DNA of 11,551 bases, from assembly GCA_964423785.1 (NCBI GenBank), contig CAYRGZ010000083.1, forward strand, positions 1-11,551, read 5' to 3'. The translations under genes were made by a program, and so were the position numbers. A model generated the notes under the pieces. The model saw only the letters and a program-made list of their open reading frames with translations. It ran no database searches and was not told the origin of the DNA. Each line of letters starts with the position of its first letter. Within the stretch, counting starts at the first letter, position 1. Below are positions 1 to 6,107 of this stretch, piece by piece. The stretch is from S012-135 sp964423785 (GTDB lineage Bacteria > Desulfobacterota > Desulfobulbia > Desulfobulbales > S012-135).

Positions 1-17
1 GTTTTGGCCGACCGATG

Positions 18-46
18 GTCGAAAAAGCCAGGACGGCTTTTTCGAC
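18..46. repeat. Perfect 12-bp inverted repeat (hairpin) upstream of the ABC operon
   Basis: Arms at 18-29 and 35-46 are exact reverse complements around a 5-nt loop (30-34). Each arm has a run of five A or five T next to a GC end. No T-run follows the right arm, so it is not a standard rho-independent terminator for + transcripts. It lies 29 nt upstream of the ATPase start and could be a small dispersed palindromic repeat, a transcript-stabilising hairpin, or the end of an upstream gene's terminator. No second copy is visible in the window. Confidence 0.6.
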
Positions 47-75
47 GGACTGATACGGAAACGAGCTGAACAATC

Positions 76-912
76 GTGCGGATTCTTTTGCGGAACATCG
101 GCAAACGGTTCGGCCGGCGGAGCCGGTTCGTTCTGGAGGGCATTGATCTCGATATCGAGCGGGGGGATTTCGTGGCCATTCTCGGCGAGTCCGGTTGCGG
201 CAAGTCCACCTTGTTGAAGATGATCGCCGGGCTCGTGCCGCCGACCACGGGTGAGATCCGTCTCGAAGGGCCCAACCGCCCGACGGTGCGGGTCCACGGT
301 CCGGACCCCAGCCGCATGATGCTGTTCCAGCAACCGAGTCTGCTGCCCTGGTTGACCGTGCGGGAAAACATCGCCTTCGGCTGTCGGCTGCGCGGCGATC
401 ACGAGGACCTCGACTACCGGACCGACCAGTTCATCGAGATGATGGGCCTCTACGGCCACGGCGACAAGTACCCCTCCCAGCTTTCCGTCGGCCAGGCGCA
501 GCGCGTCTGCCTCGCCCGTGCCCTCATCGGCCATCCGGCGGTGCTGCTTCTCGACGAGCCGTTCAGTGCCCTGGACACCCTGACCCGCACCCGTCTGCAG
601 GAGGAGTTCATCAATATCTGGCAGAGCGAGGGCTTCACCGCCGTGTTCGTCACCCACGACATCGAGGAGGCCATCCTCCTCGGCCGCAAGGTGGTGCTGC
701 TCGGCGGCTATCCCACCCGGGTGGAGGAGGTTTTCGACATCGCACTGCCGTATCCCCGCAAGATCACCGACGAGCCGTTTTTCCAGGTCAAAAACCGGAT
801 CATCGAACGCTTCCGCCAGGTGGTGGTGCCGCCGGACTGCCGCGATTATCTCGCTGCCGGGGCCGCCTGCTCACTGCGGCTGGAAGCAACGGCGGACGAC
901 GAGGCAGACTGA
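76..912 (+). CDS. ABC transporter ATP-binding protein (nitrate/sulfonate/taurine/HMP importer type)
   Basis: This is the ATPase subunit that powers solute import at the inner membrane, 278 aa. All nucleotide-binding motifs are visible: Walker A GESGCGKST (37-45), Q-loop around FQQ (84-86), signature LSVGQ (136-140, V in place of the usual G), Walker B LLLLDEP (157-162) and the switch histidine in VTHD (H194). The size and the PWLTVRENI segment after the Q-loop match the SsuB/TauB/NrtD/ThiZ group. The start is GTG at 76. An in-frame TGA at 67-69 rules out any longer start, and no strong Shine-Dalgarno is visible. The stop overlaps the next start by one base (TGATG at 910-914), so the two are translationally coupled. 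The ATPase role is secure; the substrate is unknown. Confidence 0.93.
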   Translation: MRILLRNIGKRFGRRSRFVLEGIDLDIERGDFVAILGESGCGKSTLLKMIAGLVPPTTGEIRLEGPNRPTVRVHGPDPSRMMLFQQPSLLPWLTVRENIAFGCRLRGDHEDLDYRTDQFIEMMGLYGHGDKYPSQLSVGQAQRVCLARALIGHPAVLLLDEPFSALDTLTRTRLQEEFINIWQSEGFTAVFVTHDIEEAILLGRKVVLLGGYPTRVEEVFDIALPYPRKITDEPFFQVKNRIIERFRQVVVPPDCRDYLAAGAACSLRLEATADDEAD

Positions 913-2093
913 TGCTCGACCGACGAACCTTTCTGAAGAAGGCCACGGCCGCCGCCCTCGCCGGCCTGGCTCCGCCCTCGCTGGTGCGGGCCGCGGCGGA
1001 ACCGGAACTGCGCATCGGTTACCTGCCGATCACCGACGCCACCCCCCTGCTGGTCGCCCACGCCAAGGGCTATTTTGCCGATGAGGGGGTGAGGGTGGCG
1101 CAGCCGGTGCTCATCCGCAGTTGGTCGGCCCTGGTGGAGGCCTTTCTCACCGGCAAGATCAACTGCACCCACATGCTGCTGCCGATCCCGGTCTGGATGC
1201 GGTTCAATCGGCGGGTGGAAGTGAAGGTACTGGCCTGGAACCACACCAACGGCAGCGCGGTCACCGTGGCCGGGGATACCGGCATCCGCGATTTTGCCGA
1301 TCTGGCCGGCCGGCAGATCGCCGTGCCCTTCTGGTATTCCATGCACAACGTCATCCTGCAGCTCGGCCTGCGCGCCGTTGGCCTGCGACCGGTGATCCGG
1401 CCCCAGAACGCCCGCCTGGCCGACGATGAGGTCAATCTCTTCATCCTGCCGCCGCCGGAGATGCCCGCCGCCCTGGCGGCGCGCAAGATCGACGGGTTCG
1501 TCGTCGCCGAGCCGTTCAATGCCCTGGCCGAATTGAAGACCGGCGCCCGCATCCTGCGGTTCACCGGTGATATCTGGCAGAACCATCCTTGCTGTGTCAT
1601 GGTGATGCACGAAGAAACCATCCGCCGCCAGCCGGTCTTCACCCAAAAGGTGGTCAACGGCCTGGTGCGGGCCCAGGTGTGGGCCTCGGAACATCCCGCC
1701 GAGACCGCCGCCCTGCTCGGCCGGGACGGAAAGGGGTATCTGCCGGTGCGGCGGCGGGTCCTCGACCGGGTCTTTTCCGGCTACGAGCTGGACCGCTATG
1801 GTCCGGGCGCCGTACCCCAGGCCATCCGCCATCCCGACTGGCCGGTGCGCCGTATCGGCTTCCAGCCCTACCCCTACCCTTCCGCCACCCGGTTCATCGT
1901 CCGGGAGATGCGTCATACGGTCATGGAGGGCGACGCCACCTTTCTGGCCCATCTGGACACCGATTTCGCCGCCGCCGATCTGGTGGAGGATTCCTTCGTC
2001 AAGCGGGCGGTGGCGGCGGTGGGCGGGCCGGGCCGGTTCGGTGGCGAATTTTCGCTGGCCGACTGGGACCGACAGGAGGTGATCGACCTGTGA
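912..2093 (+). CDS. Tat-exported ABC transporter substrate-binding protein (NMT1/NrtA/SsuA/ThiY clan)
   Basis: Periplasmic solute receptor of the importer, 393 aa. The N-terminus is a textbook twin-arginine signal: DRRTFLKK (residues 3-10), an Ala/Leu-rich stretch, then AAA before EPEL, so cleavage is likely near residue 29. The mature start, LRIGYLPITDATPLLVAHAKGYF, is the usual opening of the NMT1-like/NrtA fold. Further on, a GKINCTHMLLPIPV segment and a VVAEPFNALAE segment fit the CmpA/NrtA layout. Tat export means it is probably folded, perhaps with a bound ligand or metal, before crossing the membrane. GAGG at 901-904 sits 7 nt before ATG 912. The gene overlaps the ATPase by 1 nt and the permease by 4 nt. 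Nitrate, bicarbonate, sulfonate and HMP-type pyrimidine are all possible ligands; the sequence alone does not decide. Confidence 0.88.
   Translation: MLDRRTFLKKATAAALAGLAPPSLVRAAAEPELRIGYLPITDATPLLVAHAKGYFADEGVRVAQPVLIRSWSALVEAFLTGKINCTHMLLPIPVWMRFNRRVEVKVLAWNHTNGSAVTVAGDTGIRDFADLAGRQIAVPFWYSMHNVILQLGLRAVGLRPVIRPQNARLADDEVNLFILPPPEMPAALAARKIDGFVVAEPFNALAELKTGARILRFTGDIWQNHPCCVMVMHEETIRRQPVFTQKVVNGLVRAQVWASEHPAETAALLGRDGKGYLPVRRRVLDRVFSGYELDRYGPGAVPQAIRHPDWPVRRIGFQPYPYPSATRFIVREMRHTVMEGDATFLAHLDTDFAAADLVEDSFVKRAVAAVGGPGRFGGEFSLADWDRQEVIDL
2074..2082 (+). promoter_or_regulatory. Strong Shine-Dalgarno for the permease, inside the binding-protein gene
   Basis: AGGAGGTGA lies within the last codons of the binding-protein gene, 7 nt before the GTG at 2090. 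It fixes the permease start at this GTG rather than at an earlier position in the long open frame that continues upstream. Confidence 0.8.
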
Positions 2094-2908
2094 AGTTCCT
2101 CTCTCGCTATCGAAACGGTGACGTGGGCGAGGAGGAGGCCGGCTTCTGGCTCGGCCGCCTGGCCTACGGGATTGCCGGCCTCGGATTGTTTACCGCCGGC
2201 TGGCTCTTCATCGGCCAGCTGCTGTTCAGCCGGCCGGCTTTCGAACAGTTTTCCGACATGCTCCCCCAGCCCGCTTTGCGGGCCTTGGCGGGGCTCGTCG
2301 TGGACCCCCGTTTCTGGACGAGTGTGGTTGCCAGCCTGCGCCGGGTGCTGATCGGCATTTTCCTCGCTCTCGTCATCGGGTTGCCCGTCGGGCTTTGTAT
2401 CGGCTACTTCCGGGTGCTCCGCGAGATGACCAACACGCCGATTCAGCTGCTGCGCATGATCAGTCCGCTGGCCTGGATGCCCATTGCCCTGCTCATTTTT
2501 CCCTCCTTCGAGACGGCGATCTACTTTCTCATGACCATGGCCACGGTCTGGCCCATCATCCTCAATACCGCCCACGGCGTGGCACGGGTACGGCCCGCCT
2601 GGCTGGAGATGGCCCGTAACCAGGGAGCTACTGACTGGCAACTCCTCGGCCGGGTCATCTTTCCCGCCACCCTTCCCTGCCTGTTCACCAGCCTGCGGCT
2701 TGCCCTCGGGATTGCCTGGATCATCATCGTGCCGGTGGAGTTTCTCGGTGTCTCCAGCGGCCTCGGCTACCTGATCAACGACGCCCGCGACACGCTGGAA
2801 TACGACCGGCTCATGGCGGTGGTGCTTGCCATCGGTGTTCTCGGTTACTGTCTCGATACCGCCATTTACGCGACGCAGCGTTTTTTCCATTGGACCTGGG
2901 CAGATTAG
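2090..2908 (+). CDS. ABC transporter permease (BPD-transp-1 family, SsuC/TauC/NrtB/ThiX type)
   Basis: Inner-membrane channel subunit, 272 aa from GTG 2090. The hallmark is the EAA loop that docks on the ATPase, EMARNQGATDWQLLGRVIFP (residues 173-192) followed by ATLP, then the helix LRLALGIAWIIIVPVEFLG (202-220). Hydrophobic segments are visible near 25-45, 78-106, 125-160, 200-220 and 242-260, consistent with a six-helix importer permease. The start follows a near-perfect Shine-Dalgarno and overlaps the preceding TGA by 4 nt (GTGA), a typical coupled junction. The open frame upstream of 2090 lies over the binding-protein gene and is not real coding sequence. Length is normal for the family. 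Confidence 0.92.
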   Translation: MKFLSRYRNGDVGEEEAGFWLGRLAYGIAGLGLFTAGWLFIGQLLFSRPAFEQFSDMLPQPALRALAGLVVDPRFWTSVVASLRRVLIGIFLALVIGLPVGLCIGYFRVLREMTNTPIQLLRMISPLAWMPIALLIFPSFETAIYFLMTMATVWPIILNTAHGVARVRPAWLEMARNQGATDWQLLGRVIFPATLPCLFTSLRLALGIAWIIIVPVEFLGVSSGLGYLINDARDTLEYDRLMAVVLAIGVLGYCLDTAIYATQRFFHWTWAD

Positions 2909-2909
2909 C

Positions 2910-3488
2910 ATGGGAACCCTTACTGTCATCGGCATCGCCGTCGCCCTGGCGGTCGACGCCTTTGCCGTGGCGCTGGCCGCCGGCGTCACCCTGCCGCGGG
3001 TCACCTGGCGCCATACCTTCCGGCTCGCCTGGCATTTCGGCCTGTTCCAGGCCGGCATGACCGTGCTTGGCTGGGCGGCCGGGGTATCGGTACGTTCCCT
3101 CATCCAGTCGGTGGATCACTGGCTCGCCTTCGGACTCTTGGCCTTTGTCGGTGGCCACATGATCGCCGAGGCCCGGAGCCCGGACGACGAGCGGCGGCCG
3201 AGCGATCCCACCCGAGGCCGCATCCTGGTGATGCTCTCCGTTGCCACCAGCATCGACGCCCTGGCCGTCGGATTGAGTTTGGCGGTGCTCCATGTCCCCA
3301 TTCGTTTTCCCGCCGCAGTCATCGGCGTGACCGCCCTGCTGTTCACCGCCGTCGGTCTGCATCTCGGACGGTTGGCCCGGGCCGGCAGCCGGATCGGCAA
3401 CCGGGTCGAGATCGGCGGCGGCCTGGTTTTGATCGGGATCGGCCTGCGTATCCTGTACGAGCACGGCGTCTTCGACTGGCTCCGATAG
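2910..3488 (+). CDS. mntP: MntP-type manganese efflux pump
   Basis: Predicted inner-membrane Mn(II) exporter, 192 aa, the usual size for MntP. The internal two-fold repeat is plain: AVDAFAVALAAG (residues 14-25) in the first half and TSIDALAVGLSLAV (113-126) in the second. D16 and D116 match the intramembrane acidic residues the family needs. About six hydrophobic helices are evident. ATG 2910 begins one base after the permease stop, so the gene is probably read with the ABC importer. The open frame continues upstream of 2910 but there overlaps the permease. MntP genes are often controlled by an Mn-sensing yybP-ykoY riboswitch or MntR; the 1-nt gap leaves no room for a leader, so control must come from the operon promoter or an internal site. 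Family call strong; Mn as substrate is by homology. Confidence 0.85.
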   Translation: MGTLTVIGIAVALAVDAFAVALAAGVTLPRVTWRHTFRLAWHFGLFQAGMTVLGWAAGVSVRSLIQSVDHWLAFGLLAFVGGHMIAEARSPDDERRPSDPTRGRILVMLSVATSIDALAVGLSLAVLHVPIRFPAAVIGVTALLFTAVGLHLGRLARAGSRIGNRVEIGGGLVLIGIGLRILYEHGVFDWLR

Positions 3489-3503
3489 CACAGATTTCCG
3501 CGG

Positions 3504-3533
3504 TTGACAGTTCATGGCCGGCGTTGGTAATGT
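3504..3533 (+). promoter_or_regulatory. Candidate sigma-70 promoter for thiC
   Basis: A consensus -35 box TTGACA (3504-3509) is followed after 18 bp by TAATGT (3528-3533), a weak -10 match. It begins 15 bp after the mntP stop and 96 bp before the thiC ATG. The 111-bp gap also holds a GC-rich 8-bp inverted repeat (3516-3523 with 3563-3570). No THI-box core of a TPP riboswitch is seen. Confidence 0.4.
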
Positions 3534-3599
3534 GCACTTTTTCAACCAAGGAACGACAACTACGCCGGCCGACGGCCGCAATCGCGCGAGGATGGAACC

Positions 3600-4886
3600 A
3601 TGAGCATTCGTGAAGACGCACTGGCGGGGAAAGTGACACCCCTGTTCGAGAACTGCGCCGCCAAGGAAGGGGTGGCGGTGGAAACCCTCATCGACGGGGT
3701 CGCCCGCGGCGTGATCGCCATTCCCAAAAACATCCACCACCACATGGACCGGATCACGGCGATAGGTGCCGGGCTCACCACCAAGGTCAACGCCAATATC
3801 GGCTCTTCCAAGGACCATCCGGAGGTGGAAAAAGAACTCCAGAAGCTCTGCGTCGCCATCAAGGCCGGCGCCGATGCGGTGATGGACCTCAGCATGGGGG
3901 GCGACATCAGCGCGGTGCGGCGCGAGATCATCAAGAACTGCCCGGTTCCCCTGGGTACGGTGCCCATCTACCAGGCGGTGGCGGAGACGGTGGAAAAGCA
4001 GGGGAAGAACATCGGCGATGTCACCGTGGACGAGCTGTTCCGGGTCATCGAGGAACAGGCCGCCGACGGGGTCGATTTCATGACCATCCACTGCGGCATT
4101 ACCCGCAATACTCTGGAGCGGATTCGGAACCACCGCCGTCTCATGGGTGTGGTGAGCCGCGGCGGGTCGTTCACCATCGAGTGGATGCGGGCCAACGACC
4201 GCGAAAACCCGATGTACGAACATTTCGATGACCTGCTCGCCATTTTGAAGGAGCACGAGGTCACCATCAGCATCGGCGACGGCATCCGGCCCGGCTGTCT
4301 CGCCGACGCCACCGACCGCGGCCAGGTCCAGGAATTGATCCATCTCGGCGAACTCACCCAGCGGGCCTGGGATGCCGGTGTCCAGGTGATGATCGAGGGG
4401 CCGGGCCACATGCCGATGAACCAGATCGAGGCCAACGTCCTGTTGCAGAAGCGGTTGTGCAACGGCGCCCCCTTTTACGTGCTCGGCCCTCTGGTCACCG
4501 ATATCGCGCCGGGGTACGATCATATCACCGGCGCCATCGGCGGGGCCATCGCCGCCGCCGCCGGCGCGGATTTCCTGTGCTACGTCACTCCGGCCGAGCA
4601 CCTGAAGCTGCCCGATATCGATGACGTGCGCGAAGGGGTGATCGCCTCCAAGATCGCCGCTCACGCCGCCGATATCGCCAAGGGGATTCCCGGCGCCATG
4701 GACCGCGATATCGCCATGGCCAAGTGCCGTAACAATCTGGACTGGAAGGGACAGATCGAGCTGTCCCTCGATCCCGAAAAGGCACGGCGGTTCCGGGAAG
4801 AAGGGGGCACCTACAAGGGGGATGCCTGCTCCATGTGCGGCAGCTACTGCGCCATCAAGGTGTATAAGCGGGCCACACGGCAGTAA
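3600..4886 (+). CDS. thiC: Phosphomethylpyrimidine synthase ThiC, short form (BzaF paralog not excluded)
   Basis: Radical SAM enzyme that rearranges aminoimidazole ribotide to HMP phosphate, the pyrimidine half of thiamine. At 428 aa it is the short form; long proteobacterial ThiC exceeds 600 aa because of an N-terminal extension. Family motifs in order: KVNANIGSS (62-70), VMDLSMGGD (94-102), PVPLGTVPIYQA (115-126), GVDFMTIHCG (157-166), VSRGGS (185-190), GDGIRPG (226-232), VMIEGPGHMPM (263-273), GPLVTDIAPGYDHIT (296-310) and KIAAHAADIAKG (351-362). The 4Fe-4S ligands are at the C-terminus, CSMCGSYC (C410, C413, C417), with three residues before the last Cys. M99 replaces the usual Thr of DLSTGG. 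GAGGA at 3588-3592 supports the start. The HBI synthase BzaF (anaerobic B12 lower ligand) is a close ThiC paralog using the same substrate and cannot be excluded. Possible local thiamine context: the upstream importer. Confidence 0.88.
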   Translation: MSIREDALAGKVTPLFENCAAKEGVAVETLIDGVARGVIAIPKNIHHHMDRITAIGAGLTTKVNANIGSSKDHPEVEKELQKLCVAIKAGADAVMDLSMGGDISAVRREIIKNCPVPLGTVPIYQAVAETVEKQGKNIGDVTVDELFRVIEEQAADGVDFMTIHCGITRNTLERIRNHRRLMGVVSRGGSFTIEWMRANDRENPMYEHFDDLLAILKEHEVTISIGDGIRPGCLADATDRGQVQELIHLGELTQRAWDAGVQVMIEGPGHMPMNQIEANVLLQKRLCNGAPFYVLGPLVTDIAPGYDHITGAIGGAIAAAAGADFLCYVTPAEHLKLPDIDDVREGVIASKIAAHAADIAKGIPGAMDRDIAMAKCRNNLDWKGQIELSLDPEKARRFREEGGTYKGDACSMCGSYCAIKVYKRATRQ

Positions 4887-4891
4887 GGATT

Positions 4892-4944
4892 GATGGAATC
4901 GCAAGAAGTGCGATCGGTCACTCGCTGCGCTCGCCACCTCCATC
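4892..4944. repeat. Nested inverted repeats just after thiC
   Basis: An outer pair GATGGA (4892-4897) and TCCATC (4939-4944) encloses an inner hairpin with arms ATCGCA (4898-4903) and TGCGAT (4909-4914) around a 5-nt loop. No T-run follows, so this is not a typical intrinsic terminator. It abuts the dispersed repeat at 4957-5019 and may be part of the same mobile intergenic element or an RNA-processing structure at the end of the thiC transcript. Confidence 0.4.
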
Positions 4945-4956
4945 GAGTTCACGCTT

Positions 4957-5019
4957 CGTAACCTGTTGAATTACCGTGTCAGGCCTGCACCGACTGCGAG
5001 TTTTTACGGCTTCATCAGG
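4957..5019 (+). repeat. Dispersed intergenic repeat, copy A
   Basis: By hand alignment, this 63-bp segment matches the reverse complement of 11485-11547 at about 52 of 63 positions with no gaps. The best-conserved core is GACTGCGAGTTTTTACG (4992-5008), identical in both copies. It contains no ORF. The rest of the 248-bp gap (4887-5134) holds the nested hairpins just upstream and a TATTAT box (5029-5034) that could be a -10 for the next gene but lacks a good -35. Confidence 0.8.
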
Positions 5020-5134
5020 ATTACGGCATATTATGGGGGCCGGGGGCCGCTTTTGGACGCCGGCCGGACCGACGTTTGTGAATACAACCGGGGAAAGCCC
5101 GCGCAATCCCGGACGATGACCACGGAGGTGCGGT

Positions 5135-5467
5135 ATGGCGGAAATCTTCGGTAAACTGCTCGTCTTCATCGAGAGTACCGGGGTGCTGGACCAGATCAGT
5201 TCCGTGGACGCCGCCGGCCTCTTCACCAATCCCTGGTTCCTGGTGCCGTTTCTGCTCGTCATTTTTTACTTGCTCTACCGGCAGTCCTTTACCGACATCG
5301 CGGTCATCGGCATCGGCATCGGTCTGTGGATGTTTTCCGGCTCGTCCTACATGGAAGGCCTGATGGTGGACGGCCAACTCGACATCGGCAAGATTCTGCC
5401 CGTGGCCGGGGTCTGGCTTGCTGGGCTGGCCGTCATCATCTATCTCGTCTTCATGCGTTCCGATTGA
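5135..5467 (+). CDS. Small three-helix membrane protein of unknown function
   Basis: 110-aa hydrophobic protein I cannot assign to a family. A short amphipathic N-terminal region is followed by three likely membrane helices: about 34-48 (WFLVPFLLVIFYLLY), 52-68 (TDIAVIGIGIGLWMFSG) and 88-106 (ILPVAGVWLAGLAVIIYLVFM). A charged loop with MVDGQLDIGK lies between helices two and three. No signal-peptide cleavage site or Cys is evident. GGAGGT (5124-5129) stands 5 nt before ATG 5135, a good initiation site. It is the first gene of an apparent operon: the glycosylase starts 10 nt after its stop. The strong ribosome binding site and sensible topology make it a real gene. Confidence 0.75.
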   Translation: MAEIFGKLLVFIESTGVLDQISSVDAAGLFTNPWFLVPFLLVIFYLLYRQSFTDIAVIGIGIGLWMFSGSSYMEGLMVDGQLDIGKILPVAGVWLAGLAVIIYLVFMRSD

Positions 5468-5477
5468 CCCTCTGGCC

Positions 5478-6107
5478 ATGTTCCTTGAGATCTACCACCG
5501 CCTGTACGACCATTTTGGGCCCCAGCACTGGTGGCCGGGCGATACTCCCTTCGAGGTTATGGTCGGGGCGGTGCTCACCCAGAACACCAACTGGACCAAC
5601 GTCAGCAAGGCCATCGATAACCTGCGCCGGGCCGGGGTGCTCCACTTCACCGCCCTGGACGCCCTTCCCGCCTCTCAGCTCGCCGAATACATCCGGCCGG
5701 CCGGTTACTATCGCCTGAAGGCCGGCCGCCTGCAGAACCTGCTCACCATGATCCGAGAGCGGTTCGACGGTGATCTCGACCGGTTGTTCGCCCTCGATAT
5801 CGAGGAGTTGCGCCGGCAGTTGCTGTCGGTGTCGGGTATCGGGCCGGAGACCGCCGACAGCATCATCCTGTACGCGGCTGGTAAGCCGATCTTCGTGGTC
5901 GATGCCTACACGCACCGTATCCTCAGCCGGCACGATTGCATCGACGAGGACGCCGACTACCATTCGATCCAGGAGATGTTCATGGACCGGCTGCCTGCCG
6001 ACGCCAAGCTCTACAACGAGTATCATGCCCTCTTGGTCCGGCTCGGCAAGGATTTTTGTAAAAAGCGTCGACCCCGCTGTGTGGGGTGCCCCCTCGATGG
6101 CTTCTAG
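5478..6107 (+). CDS. EndoIII-superfamily DNA glycosylase, MagIII-like, with an incomplete Fe-S cysteine loop
   Basis: Base-excision repair glycosylase of the helix-hairpin-helix-GPD fold, 209 aa. The N-terminal WWPGDTPFEVMVGAVLTQNTNW (residues 18-39) and IRPAGYYRLKAGRL (72-85) resemble the MagIII (3-methyladenine) branch rather than classical Nth. The hairpin is VSGIGPETAD (118-127), where the lyase lysine of bifunctional EndoIII is replaced by Glu (E124). The catalytic Asp is kept in VDAYTHR (D142). It is therefore predicted to be a monofunctional glycosylase. The C-terminus has C194-x6-C201-x2-C204, then PLDGF and TAG. The fourth cluster Cys of the C-x6-C-x2-C-x5-C pattern would fall exactly at the stop. 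ATG 5478 is preferred because it places the domain start correctly; the frame upstream overlaps the membrane-protein gene. It overlaps the next gene by 11 nt. Damage specificity is inferred. Confidence 0.85.
   Translation: MFLEIYHRLYDHFGPQHWWPGDTPFEVMVGAVLTQNTNWTNVSKAIDNLRRAGVLHFTALDALPASQLAEYIRPAGYYRLKAGRLQNLLTMIRERFDGDLDRLFALDIEELRRQLLSVSGIGPETADSIILYAAGKPIFVVDAYTHRILSRHDCIDEDADYHSIQEMFMDRLPADAKLYNEYHALLVRLGKDFCKKRRPRCVGCPLDGF

Noticed and set aside
1589..2089. N-terminal extension of the permease frame over the binding-protein gene
   Set aside because: The translation is Pro/Gly/Arg-rich and lacks helices, while GTG 2090 has a near-perfect Shine-Dalgarno and a normal family length.
3489..3599. 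TPP riboswitch before thiC
   Set aside because: The conserved THI-box segments (CTGAGA and ACCTGATCTGG-like cores) are absent, and the space is occupied by a plain promoter-like pair.
2811..4952. A 713-codon open frame on the - strand opposite mntP and thiC
   Set aside because: It lies antisense to two strongly supported genes. Its protein is rich in His, Gly and Asp with no recognisable motif, a GC-rich mirror artefact.
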